In this document: positions 22,925 through 33,342 of the stretch, in pieces
How positions within the stretch are numbered: the stretch's first letter is position 1
How the letters are laid out: every line of letters starts with the position of its first letter
Assembly: GCA_034769895.1 (NCBI GenBank)
Contig: CM068372.1
Location: forward strand, 370,035,258 to 370,099,257
Direction of reading: 5' to 3'
Length of the DNA: 64,000 bases
Origin: Magicicada septendecula
Taxonomy: Eukaryota > Arthropoda > Insecta > Hemiptera > Cicadidae
Program-made: the position numbers and the translations under genes
Notes under the pieces: model-generated
What the model was told of the DNA's origin: nothing
Seen by the model: the letters and a program-made list of their open reading frames with translations, nothing else
Databases searched by the model: none

Positions 22925-23985
22925 ATTTCTTTATATGCCAATCTCAATTGATGTACTTTCACAAACAAATCATTGAGAAAAAGAATGGCAATCTATCCAA
23001 ATCCAGCAAAATTATCTCTCTTGATCCATTCATCGACGATTTGGGGTTACTTCGGGTTGGAGGTCGTCTCCAACATTCCGATTTGCCTTACGACACTAAG
23101 CATCAGATTATTCTGCACCCAAAGGCCCACCTAACTAGATTAATAATAGAGGCTGAGCATTTGAGGCTGCTTCACGCAGGCATTCAGTTAACGCACAGTT
23201 CTGTTTGTCAAAGGTATTGGATCGTCAACGGCAAGATTGTGGTCAGTTCTGTCATCCATAAGTGCATCAAATGCTTTCGCTTCAGAACCCACAAGCAGAC
23301 CCACCAACTTGGCCAGTTGCCTTCGTCTAGAGTGGTATTAGCCAAGGCCTTTTCTTCGTCTGCTGTAGATTACGGCGGTCCTATCGTGATCCGTCATGGC
23401 GGGCAGCGTTCCAAGACTACCTCAAAGGCATACATATGCTTGTTTGTCTGTCTTGCTACGAAGGCGATTCATTTGGAATTGGTGTCTGACCTGACTGCTG
23501 AGGCATTTATTGCCGCTATTAGACGTTTCATAGCCCGCCGCAGCATTCCCGGGGAGATGATGTCTGACAACGGCACCAATTTTAAGGCCGCGAGTTCCAC
23601 TTTCCACGGTTTATACAAATTGTTTAACTCTGAGGAATTTAAAGCGAGTATTCACTCATTCTCACTTGCCCAAGGTTTCAAGTGGTCGTTCATTCCACCC
23701 TCCTCACCGCACTTCGGCGGTCTTTGGGAGAGTAGTGTAAAAAGTGTCAAGCATCATCTGTGCCGCACCTTTGGCGCTACCATTCTTAACTTTGAGGAAC
23801 TATACATGATCCTTACTCAAATTGAGGCGTGTTTGAACTCCCGTCCTCTTTCTGCCATCTCATCTGATGCTAGGGATCCGCAGCCCCTTACACGCGGACA
23901 CTTTTTAATTGGCTCGGTCTTGACAGTCCTCCCCGACGCTGACCTTGTAGCAATTCTATGCAACCAATTGCGACGCTGGCAATAG
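22909..23985 (+). pseudogene. BEL/Pao integrase
   Basis: About 358 codons. The H-H-C-C region has LLHAG and C..CF motifs. The catalytic core shows VDYGGP, SDNGTNF and the FGGLWE glutamate, followed by LNSRPL and LTRGHFLIG, which are hallmarks of BEL/Pao integrases. The frame ends at a TAG after RRWQ, where related proteins continue. Confidence 0.9.
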
Positions 23986-24286
23986 TTGCAGAAATTTGTG
24001 CAATCTATCCAGAGCAGGTGGTACAAGGACCAGCTACCTGCGACTGTCCAGTTCCTCCCTTCAACAGCGTAATAAATGGCAGACACCCAAGGGAAACCTC
24101 GCGGAGGGTGATGTGGTCATAATTATTGAGGATAACACCCCTCCATTATACTGGAGTTTGGGTGTAGTCACTAAGGTTTTCATGGGCGACGACCAGTTGG
24201 TGCGTGTCGTTGACGTCCGCACTTTCCGTGGTGTATTGCGTCGTCCTCTTCATAAGCTGTGCGCTTTACCTGTGTCCAAAGAATAA
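23986..24286 (+). pseudogene. BEL/Pao integrase C-terminal (DUF5641-like) domain
   Basis: After the TAG, the sequence reads on as QKFVQSIQSRW in one frame, then shifts near 24070 to KWQTPKGNLAEGDVVIIIEDN and ends at 24286 with RRPLHKLCALPV. This matches the C-terminal domain that follows BEL/Pao integrases. Confidence 0.8.
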
Positions 24287-24703
24287 GAGTTGTCCTCACT
24301 CGTGTGGGTTTTGCTCTATGCGAAGGGGTGTTATTATTCTGTTCCTCAGCATTGCTGCCTTGTGCAGAGGACTTTATTCACTTATGTGATTTATACGATT
24401 ATTGTATTTATTCAATTTATGTATTCTGTTTAATTTATGTATTGCATGCGACTTCTATGATTTATACGATTATTGTGTATTTATTCAATTTATGTATTGT
24501 ATACGACTCACGTACTCTATTCAATTATGTATTGTATTCAACTTATGTGGTTTATGCGATTTATGTGTTCTATTCAATTATGTATTGTATTTAATTACGT
24601 GTTATAACCAATTTATGTAGCCGCTGTTAGCGTCATGGGCGAGTAAACTGCTCACTGCATCAAGCTCGGGAAAATCGAGATCTTCGATTTTTGATGGGCA
24701 GTA
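24287..24703 (+). other. BEL/Pao 3' untranslated region with AT-rich tandem repeats
   Basis: From about 24390 to 24610 it consists of imperfect repeats of ATTCAATTTATGTATTGTAT-like units, in character like the leader repeats at 12380-12535. It ends with GATGGGCAGTA next to the LTR, a weak polypurine tract. Confidence 0.6.
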
Positions 24704-25120
24704 TGGTCAGATTTAAAACAATTCGCCTGTGACGTCGGCTGCATGTCACTTATCGCCAGTTGGGCTAAGGTCAATCCGCCCTCCCCTTTCTAACTAGCAG
24801 TCGACTCAAGGAGCTTCAGGTGAAAACAGCCTGCTCCGCGCGTGTGTTACATAAAACTCAATTTACGGCCGTTAACATGTGAATAATTCACTTAATTCAA
24901 TTTAAAATATTCCTAAATATCAGACATGCAGTCTTACGTGCACGCGCGAATATAACTAAATCGCATAACGATGATTTGATCTGCTTTTTGCAATAAACGT
25001 TTTATACAGTCCATTTTTATCGTTTTTTTTTTTACATTTGTCTAAACCCAACCTATGGATTAAAGTATGAACAGCCGTTACCCCCAAGCCATGCAAGGGG
25101 ACAGCATGTTCATCGCAACA
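24704..25120 (+). repeat. 3' LTR of BEL/Pao element
   Basis: It is 417 bp, starts TGGTCAG, ends CATCGCAACA, and is followed by the GAGGG duplication. It is similar over its whole length to 11323-11750. Confidence 0.87.
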
Positions 25121-25384
25121 GAGGGAAATAATATGGAAGTGAGACAGTGAACGTTATAGCGTCGTCTCCCCTCTCTTCTCTCTAGATAACTTAGCTATAC
25201 TTGAAAGTGGGGGGTAATTCATGCATTGGGTCGGCACAGGTTACTGTTCAGGAAAGGCTGGCGGGCCTATACAACACTGCTTATAAAGGTAGATACATGT
25301 GGGGATTAAGTAAATAATCTGAATTAATGAAGTTTTACATGAGCTCTTAATGTAATTGGTGAAGTCAAGCCACACTAACATTAC

Positions 25385-25627
25385 CTGTCGTATACAAATC
25401 GTAACAGCTGCAGATTCAACACAGGCGGCAGACTATGCAGTCTGATGCACCTTGTCGCCACCTGTTTGTCTCTGCACACCGTACAGCTGTAACAGTCTGC
25501 GCCTTCCAATTTTTCTTGTTTCAAAAACTCAGCCAGACTTTCAGCCAACGTACTGTTTCCTTTGACATTCATTTCCAATTCGTAGAAAAATGACGGCCTT
25601 ACTGATTCAGACTGACATTTACAACAC
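25385..25627 (-). CDS. USP48: Ubiquitin-specific protease (USP48-type), coding exon 5
   Basis: The acceptor TTTGTAG precedes the exon and GACAG/GTAA is the donor. The exon is 243 nt and starts with the third base of a split codon. It encodes the zinc-finger part of the USP fold: CCKC, the fold segment FFYELEMN, then LAEFLKQEKLEGADCYSC with a second Cys pair, and LNLQLLRFVYD. The paired Cys motifs bind zinc in USP family members. Phase agrees exactly with exon 4 even though 18.6 kb of mostly transposon sequence separates them. The next exon was not found in 1-25384, so intron 5 probably spans everything to the left edge. Confidence 0.93.
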
Positions 25628-26619
25628 CTACAAAATCACATAGATTTTAAATGAAATGCGTGCTTACAAAACTTAACCTTGTAAATTGTACAAAAAAAAA
25701 GAAATTGATGTAATTATATACACTCACAATGGTTAAAATATAACAATGTATATATGCAAACAAAGAATATATGAACTGCTTACAACCTGCTTACAATGCT
25801 TAAAACACACACACTTTACATCATTAAGAATGAATCAACAAACCCTGTAGTGTAGAATTTAAGTGGCTTATTCAGACACTAATCAGATTAACGTAGGGCA
25901 TATGGTGTGAATGTAGGGTATAATTTTGTATTTTTTTTCTGTAACACACACAATTCTTTATGGTAACATTAAAACTCCATTAACTTTTATTTATTGAAAT
26001 TCTGACACAATGTTCATGTATATTTATCGATGTGGATGTCAAAACCAACATTATATGATGATGTATACTGGATATCCAATTTATACTGAATATCTCACCT
26101 ACACCCAGTAATCACATCCCACTTTTTGTAGTCTTCAACTGACATTTACTTCATTTTTATCCTTAATTCCCTCCATGTTATTCTTTTAAAATAATGTGCT
26201 AAGCAAATAGACTACTTTGAACACTAAATTAAAATTTAACGCTATATCATTCTGTTCATATGAAACTCCCAATTTCTTTCTGGTCAATGTGACTAATATT
26301 TCCTTATTGCATAACATTTGTTGATATAACATTACTTTTTAAGCCCTTTCGGTGTATGACGAGATATAACATTCCCATTAGTTTGACATCATTTTATTTA
26401 AAATGTTGGTTAACACATTTGTTGCTAACATTTTATATGTTACAACTCTTACGTCCTCATGCATATTTTTTGTTTTTGTTTTTTTTTTTAATTCACCACT
26501 TCTTTTAACACATGAGGAAACACAAAATGGAGAAATTTTGCAATGGTTTAACTACATGCTAACAAAAATGTAACCTCTCACACTGTTCGCTCGCTATGTA
26601 TTAATACATTACAATTGAG
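25628..26619. other. Intron 4 sequence, left part
   Basis: AT-rich intron sequence directly upstream (gene sense) of exon 5. I see no ORF or recognised repeat before the LINE fragment at 26620. Confidence 0.6.
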
Positions 26620-27605
26620 TTGAGTGAATGTCACTGATAAAAGTAGGAGGAGAATTAACAGAGGATTTCCAAGTTCAAACAGGATTAAAACAAGGGGACA
26701 TCTTGTCTACCATCCTTTTCAACTTTTCAATACATGTCTAGAGAAAGTAGTAAGGCACCTACCAATAAACCCTGGTAGCACAATTATGAATAGAAGGTCG
26801 CAGTGTATTGCATATGCTGACGATATTGTTCTCATGACAAGAAACAAACAGGCACTGGAAGAGGCATACATCTCTCTGGAGCATGCTTCGACCAATCTAG
26901 GGCTGCAAGTGAACAGCCAAAAGACAAAATATATGCCGATGGAGAAGAATGTTTGAGAAGAAGAATCCCAAAAAATTAAAGTTAATGGCGGTGAATTTGA
27001 GAGAGTACATAGTTTTAGATATCTTGGGTCCCTCTTGACGTCAAAAAATCAGATGGCAATGGAAATTAAACACAAACTAGCCACAGGAAATATGCACTAC
27101 TTTTCTTTGCTGCCTAACCTAAAGTCCAGAAACATTTCTAGAACCTCCAAGGTCTAGATTTACAAAACCGTACTGCAGCCTTAGTACTGTATGCTTCAGA
27201 AACCTGGACCATGACCTCAGTCCAAAAAGATAATCAAAAGGTGCTAAAGAAAGATTTTGAGGTGGCTATATGGAGGTGTACTACATGCTGGAATGTGGTG
27301 TATAAGGACAAATGCCAAATTGTACAACTATACAAGGAACCTGACATCGTCACAGTAATAAAACAAGGTAGAATTAGCTAGGCAGTCATGTGTACAAAGA
27401 ATAACAAAGGAAAGGGCAGTGAAAAAATATTCACTGGAGGACCAGGAGGAAGAAAGGCAAGAGGGAGACCAAGAAGAAGATGGGTGGACAATGTAGATGA
27501 AGACTTGAGACGACTGGGGGTCAGAAGGTGCCGAAGAGTCGCACAGGATAGAGAGGAATGGTGGCATGTCATTCTGGAGGCCAGGGCTTTTCGTGAGCTG
27601 TAGTG
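26620..27605 (+). pseudogene. RTE-like non-LTR retrotransposon fragment
   Basis: Pieces of a reverse transcriptase appear in several frames: a GLKQGD-like RT segment near 26690, AYADDIVLMTRN with the catalytic YADD near 26815, a YLGSL block near 27018, and a C-terminal PGGRKARGRPRRRWVDNV...EARAFREL end at 27600. The (AGT)n-like tail just after the stop fits a LINE 3' end. It is truncated at its 5' end and has frameshifts. It is the same general type as the better preserved copy at 56338-57908. Confidence 0.8.
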
Positions 27606-27619
27606 ACGTGGAGTAGTAG

Positions 27620-28763
27620 TAGCAGTAGTGTTGAATGTCATAGATGTGTGACATGAGTACCACAGACGGCACGTGCCAAGTCATAGATCTGTGACATTAG
27701 CAGTGAATGTGTTAAGATAAGAAGACTATTTATTATTTTATGCCACTTCACGGGACTAGAGAAACTGTTTAATAGTTTCAATTTACATAAATATGGAGAA
27801 GGAAGCTTATTCTTTATTATCCAACAATTCCTTATTACATAAGGTCAATAGGTTCCATCCAATTAGAGCAAATAAAATTTATTTAAACAAATGGCCTCTC
27901 TTAAATACAAAAAGTACATATTGAGGATTATGTTATAAAAAATAATATGCTTATGAAAATCTGAAACTAATTTTTAAATGCTTTTATTTAACTTGCTTTT
28001 CCCGTTGGTCTAAAGTGGATTTTTCAAATCGAATTTTCGCATACTTCCTGATGTGATAGCGACTTGAAATTTTGCATAAACACTTGAATCACGTGACAAT
28101 ACAATATTAAAATACATACATACATTTACCAATGTACAGATTATAAGTTAAATGTAGTCGCATTCATAAGCGAAGTTTTATATGTGTACTACGTTATTGA
28201 CAACAAAGAAGTGGTATCTATGGAAACTCACCGGTTCCCATTTTCAATCACACGCAAATGTGCGACACGTCCTTATAAACATTTTCAATGTTAAAACTGT
28301 CTACGTGATTACAAATAACGGTAAGTAATTTTTACTTTGTACAAGACGTTTCACTTTGAATTTTTCTCTTTTAATTTAAAATAAATAAATAATTCTTAAT
28401 ATGAATTACTCTGGCTTGGTATATGGCACTATTGAAAGTTTTCGATCTCAGATATGGTCTTTTTTAGGTTAATTAATACTACATTTCTTAAAATTAAACA
28501 CACAAAAATAATGATTAACAACTAACAAAAAAAATTACAACAGTGTTATTGTGTGATAGTTCAGTGTTTGTGAAAAAATAGCTCGCTAGTATATATAGTG
28601 TCACAGGTTACTTTATAATAACCATTAAAAATTTTTTAAATTTGATTAATATCACAATACTTTCCTTTTTAAATTCATACTTTCATATTCCTTTTTGGTT
28701 TCCACTATATAATTCATTTATTATTATTTTAACAATTCACTATATAGTTTTGTCACTCGATTA
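27620..28763. other. Intron 4 sequence between LINE fragment and Tigger
   Basis: AT-rich with no gene. Bases 28294-28371 are one copy of a 75-bp direct repeat whose second copy lies at 31350-31425 beyond the Tigger element. Confidence 0.5.
28294..28371 (+). repeat. 75-bp direct repeat, left copy
   Basis: AAACTGTCTACGTGATTACA and about 55 following bases recur at 31350-31425 with several substitutions, one copy on each side of the Tigger element. Confidence 0.7.
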
Positions 28764-28765
28764 TA

Positions 28766-31066
28766 CAGTGGAACCCCTCAAATCCGAACTAATTGGGGCT
28801 GCAGCCTGTTCGGATTCGGAGAAGTTCGGATTAGCCGAAAAATCTGCATACATAGTACTCAACACAAGTTACATTACGCCCGGTAATGTTGCGTAGGGGT
28901 GAGACAAAGCCGCCGGAGGTTGCTGACCTTGACTGCCCGTGAATCACTGTTGCTGTCGGGCAGAAGTGCGCTAAAAATAGCCCAGTCCTACTACAATAGG
29001 TCTAGAAATCTTTGTATTCCAGTTAGTCCTCTGGCGTTTGTTGTCCTGTGCATTTGTCTGCTGTTACTGTTTCCATCCAGTATACATAGTTTGTTCGAGT
29101 TTTCGTTTAAGGTTTATTGTTTTTGCATTTGAAGTGAGCAGTGTAGATCGGGTTTTTTAGTTTTCTTAAATTATGGCAAGCAAACGAAAACATAGTTCTT
29201 GTACTTTAAAAGAAAAACTCAAAGTGTTAATGCGACTAGACAAAGGGGAAAGTTTGACGAAGTTGGCTGTTGAATTTGGTGTTGGTAAGGCAACAATCAG
29301 TGACTGGAAAAAGAATCGTGCGAAAATTGAACAGTTTTGCAGTGCAACAAGTGAAAAAACTTTGAAACAACGCCATCACGCAAAAGTTTCTGTAAATGAA
29401 GAAATTGACGAAGCTGTGTTTTTGTGGTTTACACAAGAGAGGCAGAAAGGAGTTCCTATTAGTGGTCCATTAATTCAAGAAAAGGCATTGCGGCTGAACA
29501 AACTAATGAACAGAGATTTGGCACTTACTGCTAGCAATGGGTGGTTGGATCGATGGAAGAGAAGGCATGGAATCAGACAACTGACGATAAGCGAAGAGAA
29601 GTTATCAGCTGATAATACTGCTGCAAAAGAATATTTAGATGAATTCGCCGATTTGATTTCGTCGGAAAATTACTCGCCCCAGCAAGTGTATAATGCGGAT
29701 GAGACTGGATTGAATTTTAAAGCACTTCCCACTAAAAGTCTTGCTTCTAAAGAGGAATCTTCTGCGCCAGGCTTTAAAATGAACAAACAGCGTCTCACAG
29801 TTTTGGCCTGCAGTAACGCCGTGGGAACAAACAAGCTACCATTAATGGTGATTGGAAAATCTGCCAAGCCACAAGCCCTTAAAAATATGAACATGAATTC
29901 TCTCCCTGTTTATTACAGAAATCAGACTAAGGCGTGGATGACTGGTAATCTTTTTAAGGAGTGGTTTGAAAAGAAATTTGTTCCTTCGGTAACAAGATTT
30001 AATGAAGAAAATGGACTGCCACCTCGAGCTCTACTTTTGATAGACAACGCTCCGTCACATCCTTCAGACATGCAGTTGGTGTGCAGAGACATAAAAGCAA
30101 TTTTTCTACCACCTAACGTGACATCGCTGCTGCAGCCTATGGATCAAGGTGTGCTACGGAACATAAAACTAAGCTACAGAAAAATGCTTCTGCAAACTCT
30201 TATTGAAGAAGATTGTTCTCTTTCTATTCTCGAGAAGCTAAAGAAGATAACAATAAAAGATGTGATTTACTGGGTTGCAGAATCCTGGAACAATACCAGT
30301 AAAAATTTACTGCAGATATCTTGGACGAAGCTTTGGCCCAGCCTCGAATTTGTGGAAACACCACTTACAACACGAGATGATGAAACTGAGCTCCTTCATC
30401 TCTTTCAAAAAGTACCAGGATGTGAGGATGCTGAAACAGGTTGTCTGGAGGAGTGGGCAGCACTAGACGACAATGAAGAATGCACCGAGCATGACATAGT
30501 GTCTGTGGTCCAGGATCAACATGACAATGTATCAGGTAGCGATAGCGAGGGAGAAGATGCCTCCCTCGACATCGTCGCTCTCGACATCGCGTTGCATTAC
30601 GTAGAACAAACATGCAGCTGCTACACCCAATGATGTCATGTTTATGCGACGCTGGCGCAACATCGCATCCTCGGGAAGGTTTATGTCACTTCGCCAGATG
30701 AAGATCACTGATTTTAAGTGAAAAAATGTAGTGTAGTGTTTGTGTGTGTTTCTTTTGTGTTTTTCCTTGGCCATTCAGCTCTGATGTTAATGAAATCCTG
30801 TATGACGTTGTTGTTTTTATACAGCGTTAATTCCAATATTTTTTACATTTCAATCCTGTTTTACGTAAGTAGCAATACTTGTACATACTTTATTAATTTT
30901 TCAATGATTCTTTACGTAAAATTAGGTTACATATGATAGTTTTATGTAATAATAAATGTGTTTCTTATGTCTTTGTGTTTTTTTCAAATGTTGTTTTTCT
31001 TCAAAATCATGTTCGGATTTCCCGGGATTTTGGATTTCTGGGGTTCGGATTTGAGGGGTTCTACTG
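28766..31066 (+). mobile_element. Tigger/pogo DNA transposon, 2,301 bp, structurally complete
   Basis: The inverted repeats start CAGTGGAACCCCTCAAATCC on the left and read CAGTAGAACCCCTCAAATCC on the right in reverse complement. TA duplications flank it (28764-28765, 31067-31068). Further ATCCGAA motifs are repeated inside both ends, as in other Tigger elements. The interior encodes one uninterrupted transposase on the plus strand. Every expected part is present. Confidence 0.95.
29173..30633 (+). CDS. Tigger-family transposase, intact
   Basis: The 486-residue protein starts MASKRKHSSCTLKEKLKVL. Order: a pogo/CENP-B-like helix-turn-helix (residues about 5-60, KLAVEFGVGKATISDWKK), a CENP-B-type DNA-binding domain (about 75-140, NGWLDRWKRRHGI), then a DDE_1 catalytic domain with YNADETGLNF (about 173), LLIDNAPSH (about 290) and SLLQPMDQGVLRNIK (about 320), whose three Asp residues form the active centre. 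An acidic tail follows. Cut-and-paste transposition at TA sites is the family activity. The full length, complete catalytic triad and intact inverted repeats suggest a recent arrival. It lies inside intron 4 of the USP48-type gene, antisense to it. Confidence 0.95.
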   Translation: MASKRKHSSCTLKEKLKVLMRLDKGESLTKLAVEFGVGKATISDWKKNRAKIEQFCSATSEKTLKQRHHAKVSVNEEIDEAVFLWFTQERQKGVPISGPLIQEKALRLNKLMNRDLALTASNGWLDRWKRRHGIRQLTISEEKLSADNTAAKEYLDEFADLISSENYSPQQVYNADETGLNFKALPTKSLASKEESSAPGFKMNKQRLTVLACSNAVGTNKLPLMVIGKSAKPQALKNMNMNSLPVYYRNQTKAWMTGNLFKEWFEKKFVPSVTRFNEENGLPPRALLLIDNAPSHPSDMQLVCRDIKAIFLPPNVTSLLQPMDQGVLRNIKLSYRKMLLQTLIEEDCSLSILEKLKKITIKDVIYWVAESWNNTSKNLLQISWTKLWPSLEFVETPLTTRDDETELLHLFQKVPGCEDAETGCLEEWAALDDNEECTEHDIVSVVQDQHDNVSGSDSEGEDASLDIVALDIALHYVEQTCSCYTQ

Positions 31067-31068
31067 TA

Positions 31069-31651
31069 ATTTAACTCCGGTTCACTGTACACCTAACCCA
31101 TATGATATTCGATTCTGAGTCCTTAATTGTAAACAATGCGTATAACTAAAGACTTTAACCTCCAGTATCAACCGTTGGAAATATTTATGTGAAATGAAAA
31201 ATGAATAATGGCAGTTGGTTTTTGACTTGCTGTATCTACGTTAATACAAACTTACTGTGTCATCTGTACCAGCAGCTGGCAAACATTTTCATAGGGGGGG
31301 GGGTACTTTTAGGCTTAGTGGAGCAATCAAAATTAAAATCAGTTTGGTGAAACTGTCTACGTGATTATAAATAACGGTAAGTAATTTTACTTTGAACAAA
31401 ACATTTCACTTCGAAATTTTCCAATGAAAGAGGAGTTATGTCGTTTTGCCTATTTTAAGAAATATTTAAATAATAAATTTACAATAAACTCATTTAATTA
31501 TGTATATTTTATACAATAAAAAGCAATTTATCTATCTATTTATCTATTTCATAAATAATTGTTTATTGTTTATGTATCATTCTCTTTTCATTATGTAATT
31601 TATCTATAAAATTTAACTAAAAAGTGTGAAACAAATAAAGTAAAAAAATTT
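31069..31651. other. Intron 4 sequence between Tigger and foldback element
   Basis: AT-rich sequence with no gene. It contains the second copy of the 75-bp direct repeat (31350-31425). Confidence 0.5.
31350..31425 (+). repeat. 75-bp direct repeat, right copy
   Basis: Second copy of the repeat at 28294-28371; both contain GGTAAGTAATTTT. Confidence 0.7.
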
Positions 31652-33260
31652 AAAAAAACACTTTTATTTAAAATTAATAAAATGATCAATGTACTAAAAA
31701 GGAGAAAATAATTTATCTTATACCAAATACATTAACAACAAATGAAAATAAGGTAATTATGACAATTCTCATCAATGCTGATATTGCGGTGATATATTTT
31801 TTTTCCTATTCTTCTATGTTATATAAACACGAGAAAAATAATTTTAAATGGCGGTCGAACCTATTTACGGAGAAAAAAAATTAAATTATTACTCCCATAA
31901 GAACGCATGCAATGGTGAATGAGTGCCATATTGACTGTGTAGACGGTGAGAAATGTCATAATTACTCACTTTTGCCTGAATGTAATTCAACTGCCTACAA
32001 CGCAAAGCATTACATTTCGGACTCGTGGGTGGCCGGCTCATCAGTTTCTTACAGTATCCACCGCTGAGAGTGATTTTGGGTAGCCGGCTCACCGCACATG
32101 CTTTAGTCTCCGGCGCCTCCGAGGTTACTAATAATAAACTCGCGGTGGGCTCAACGCAAAGCTTTAAACCACCGTTTGGGCTCAACGCAATTTTGAACAT
32201 GTAAGAATCATGTAAATTTTGTTTTGAAAAAGCGTCACGCGTCAACAACAGCTGGACCTATGTCATTTCTCACCGTCTACACAGTCAATATGGCGCTCAT
32301 TCACCATTGCATGCGTTCTTATGAGAGTAATAATTTAATTTTTTTGTCTCCGTAAATAGGTTCGACCGCCGTTTAAAATTATTTTTCTCGTGTTTATATA
32401 ATATAGAAGAATAGAAAAAAATATGTATCACCGCAATATCAGCATTGATGAGAATTGTCATAATTACCGAAAATAATGTTTATTAATTAACAATTTTTGT
32501 AACATTAAGTATCACTGATAATAAAAGCATGGGCGCCTACGGAATGATATTATACCATGTTTAAATCAATCTTCAATAAAAAAGATCTATAACTAATACT
32601 ATTTGTTCTACATTTAGTATCACTGATAATAAAAGCGTGGGCACCTTCATTTAGACAATGTGATCTTAAACATGAATTCGAAAATATAATTAATCAATAT
32701 CAAAATGAATTCTGTATCTCAAAAATATTATAAAAACTATTTGTTTATATTCAGTGCATTGTGTTTTTTATTTAAAAATATAATCCTTGACAATCCTAAT
32801 TTCAACGTCCCCTCTTAATAATAGTTTGTAATATGAAGTATAATGTTATAACTTGATTCAATGGAAAGGAATCTTCAAATATCTGCTATTTTTCCAAATT
32901 TATTTATACTATGATTCTGTTTATAGAATGTTTTGGAATTGCGCACAATTGTACTTGTAAGACAAATTTACACATATATGAATACCCTGAAAAAATTAAT
33001 TCCTCAATAATCAAATAAATGTAGAACAAATGGTATCAGTTATACATCTTTTTTATTGAAGACTGATTTAAACATGGTATAATATCATTCCTTAGGCGCC
33101 CACGCTTTTATTTCAGTGATACTTAATGTTACAAAAATGTTTGATTAATAAACATTATTTTCATTTGTTGTCTGTTGTTCATTTGTAGTATAAGATAAAT
33201 TATTTTCTCCTTTTTAGTACACTGATCATTTTATTAATTTTAAATAAAAGCGTTTTTTTT
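31652..33260. mobile_element. Foldback element with a second foldback element nested in its right arm
   Basis: The outer left arm 31652-31960 is inverted at 32259-32468, and the match resumes at about 33164-33260; the centre, 31961-32258, is unique. The interruption (32469-33163) is itself an inverted-repeat element: arms 32469-32616 and 33015-33163, about 148 bp each. A 30-bp piece of the inner arm (AGTATCACTGATAATAAAAG) is repeated directly at 32617. No coding capacity, so both are MITE- or foldback-like. The inner boundary is ambiguous by 8 bp (TTATTTTC) because the inner end equals the expected outer sequence. Confidence 0.75.
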
Positions 33261-33342
33261 ATTAATTTTTTTTTTACTTTTTTTATTAGTTACCTAGTTA
33301 GAAATCTTTTTCTATAGAAATACTTATACTTTATGTAAATAT

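Larger units (their letters stand above)
11323..25120 (+). mobile_element. BEL/Pao LTR retrotransposon, interrupted by a nested Gypsy
   Basis: Two similar terminal repeats (11323-11750 and 24704-25120) bound the element, and the 5-bp duplication GAGGG flanks it (11318-11322 and 25121-25125). Coding order is gag, zinc knuckles, aspartic protease and start of RT, then a Gypsy insertion, then rest of RT, RNase H, integrase and a C-terminal domain. This is the standard BEL/Pao order. Without the insert the element is about 7.2 kb. Frameshifts and stops show it is dead. Confidence 0.92.

Noticed and set aside
1..25384. Further USP48-type exons
   Set aside because: I looked for the segment expected after exon 5 and for matching phase-2 acceptors in the non-transposon stretches and saw nothing convincing.
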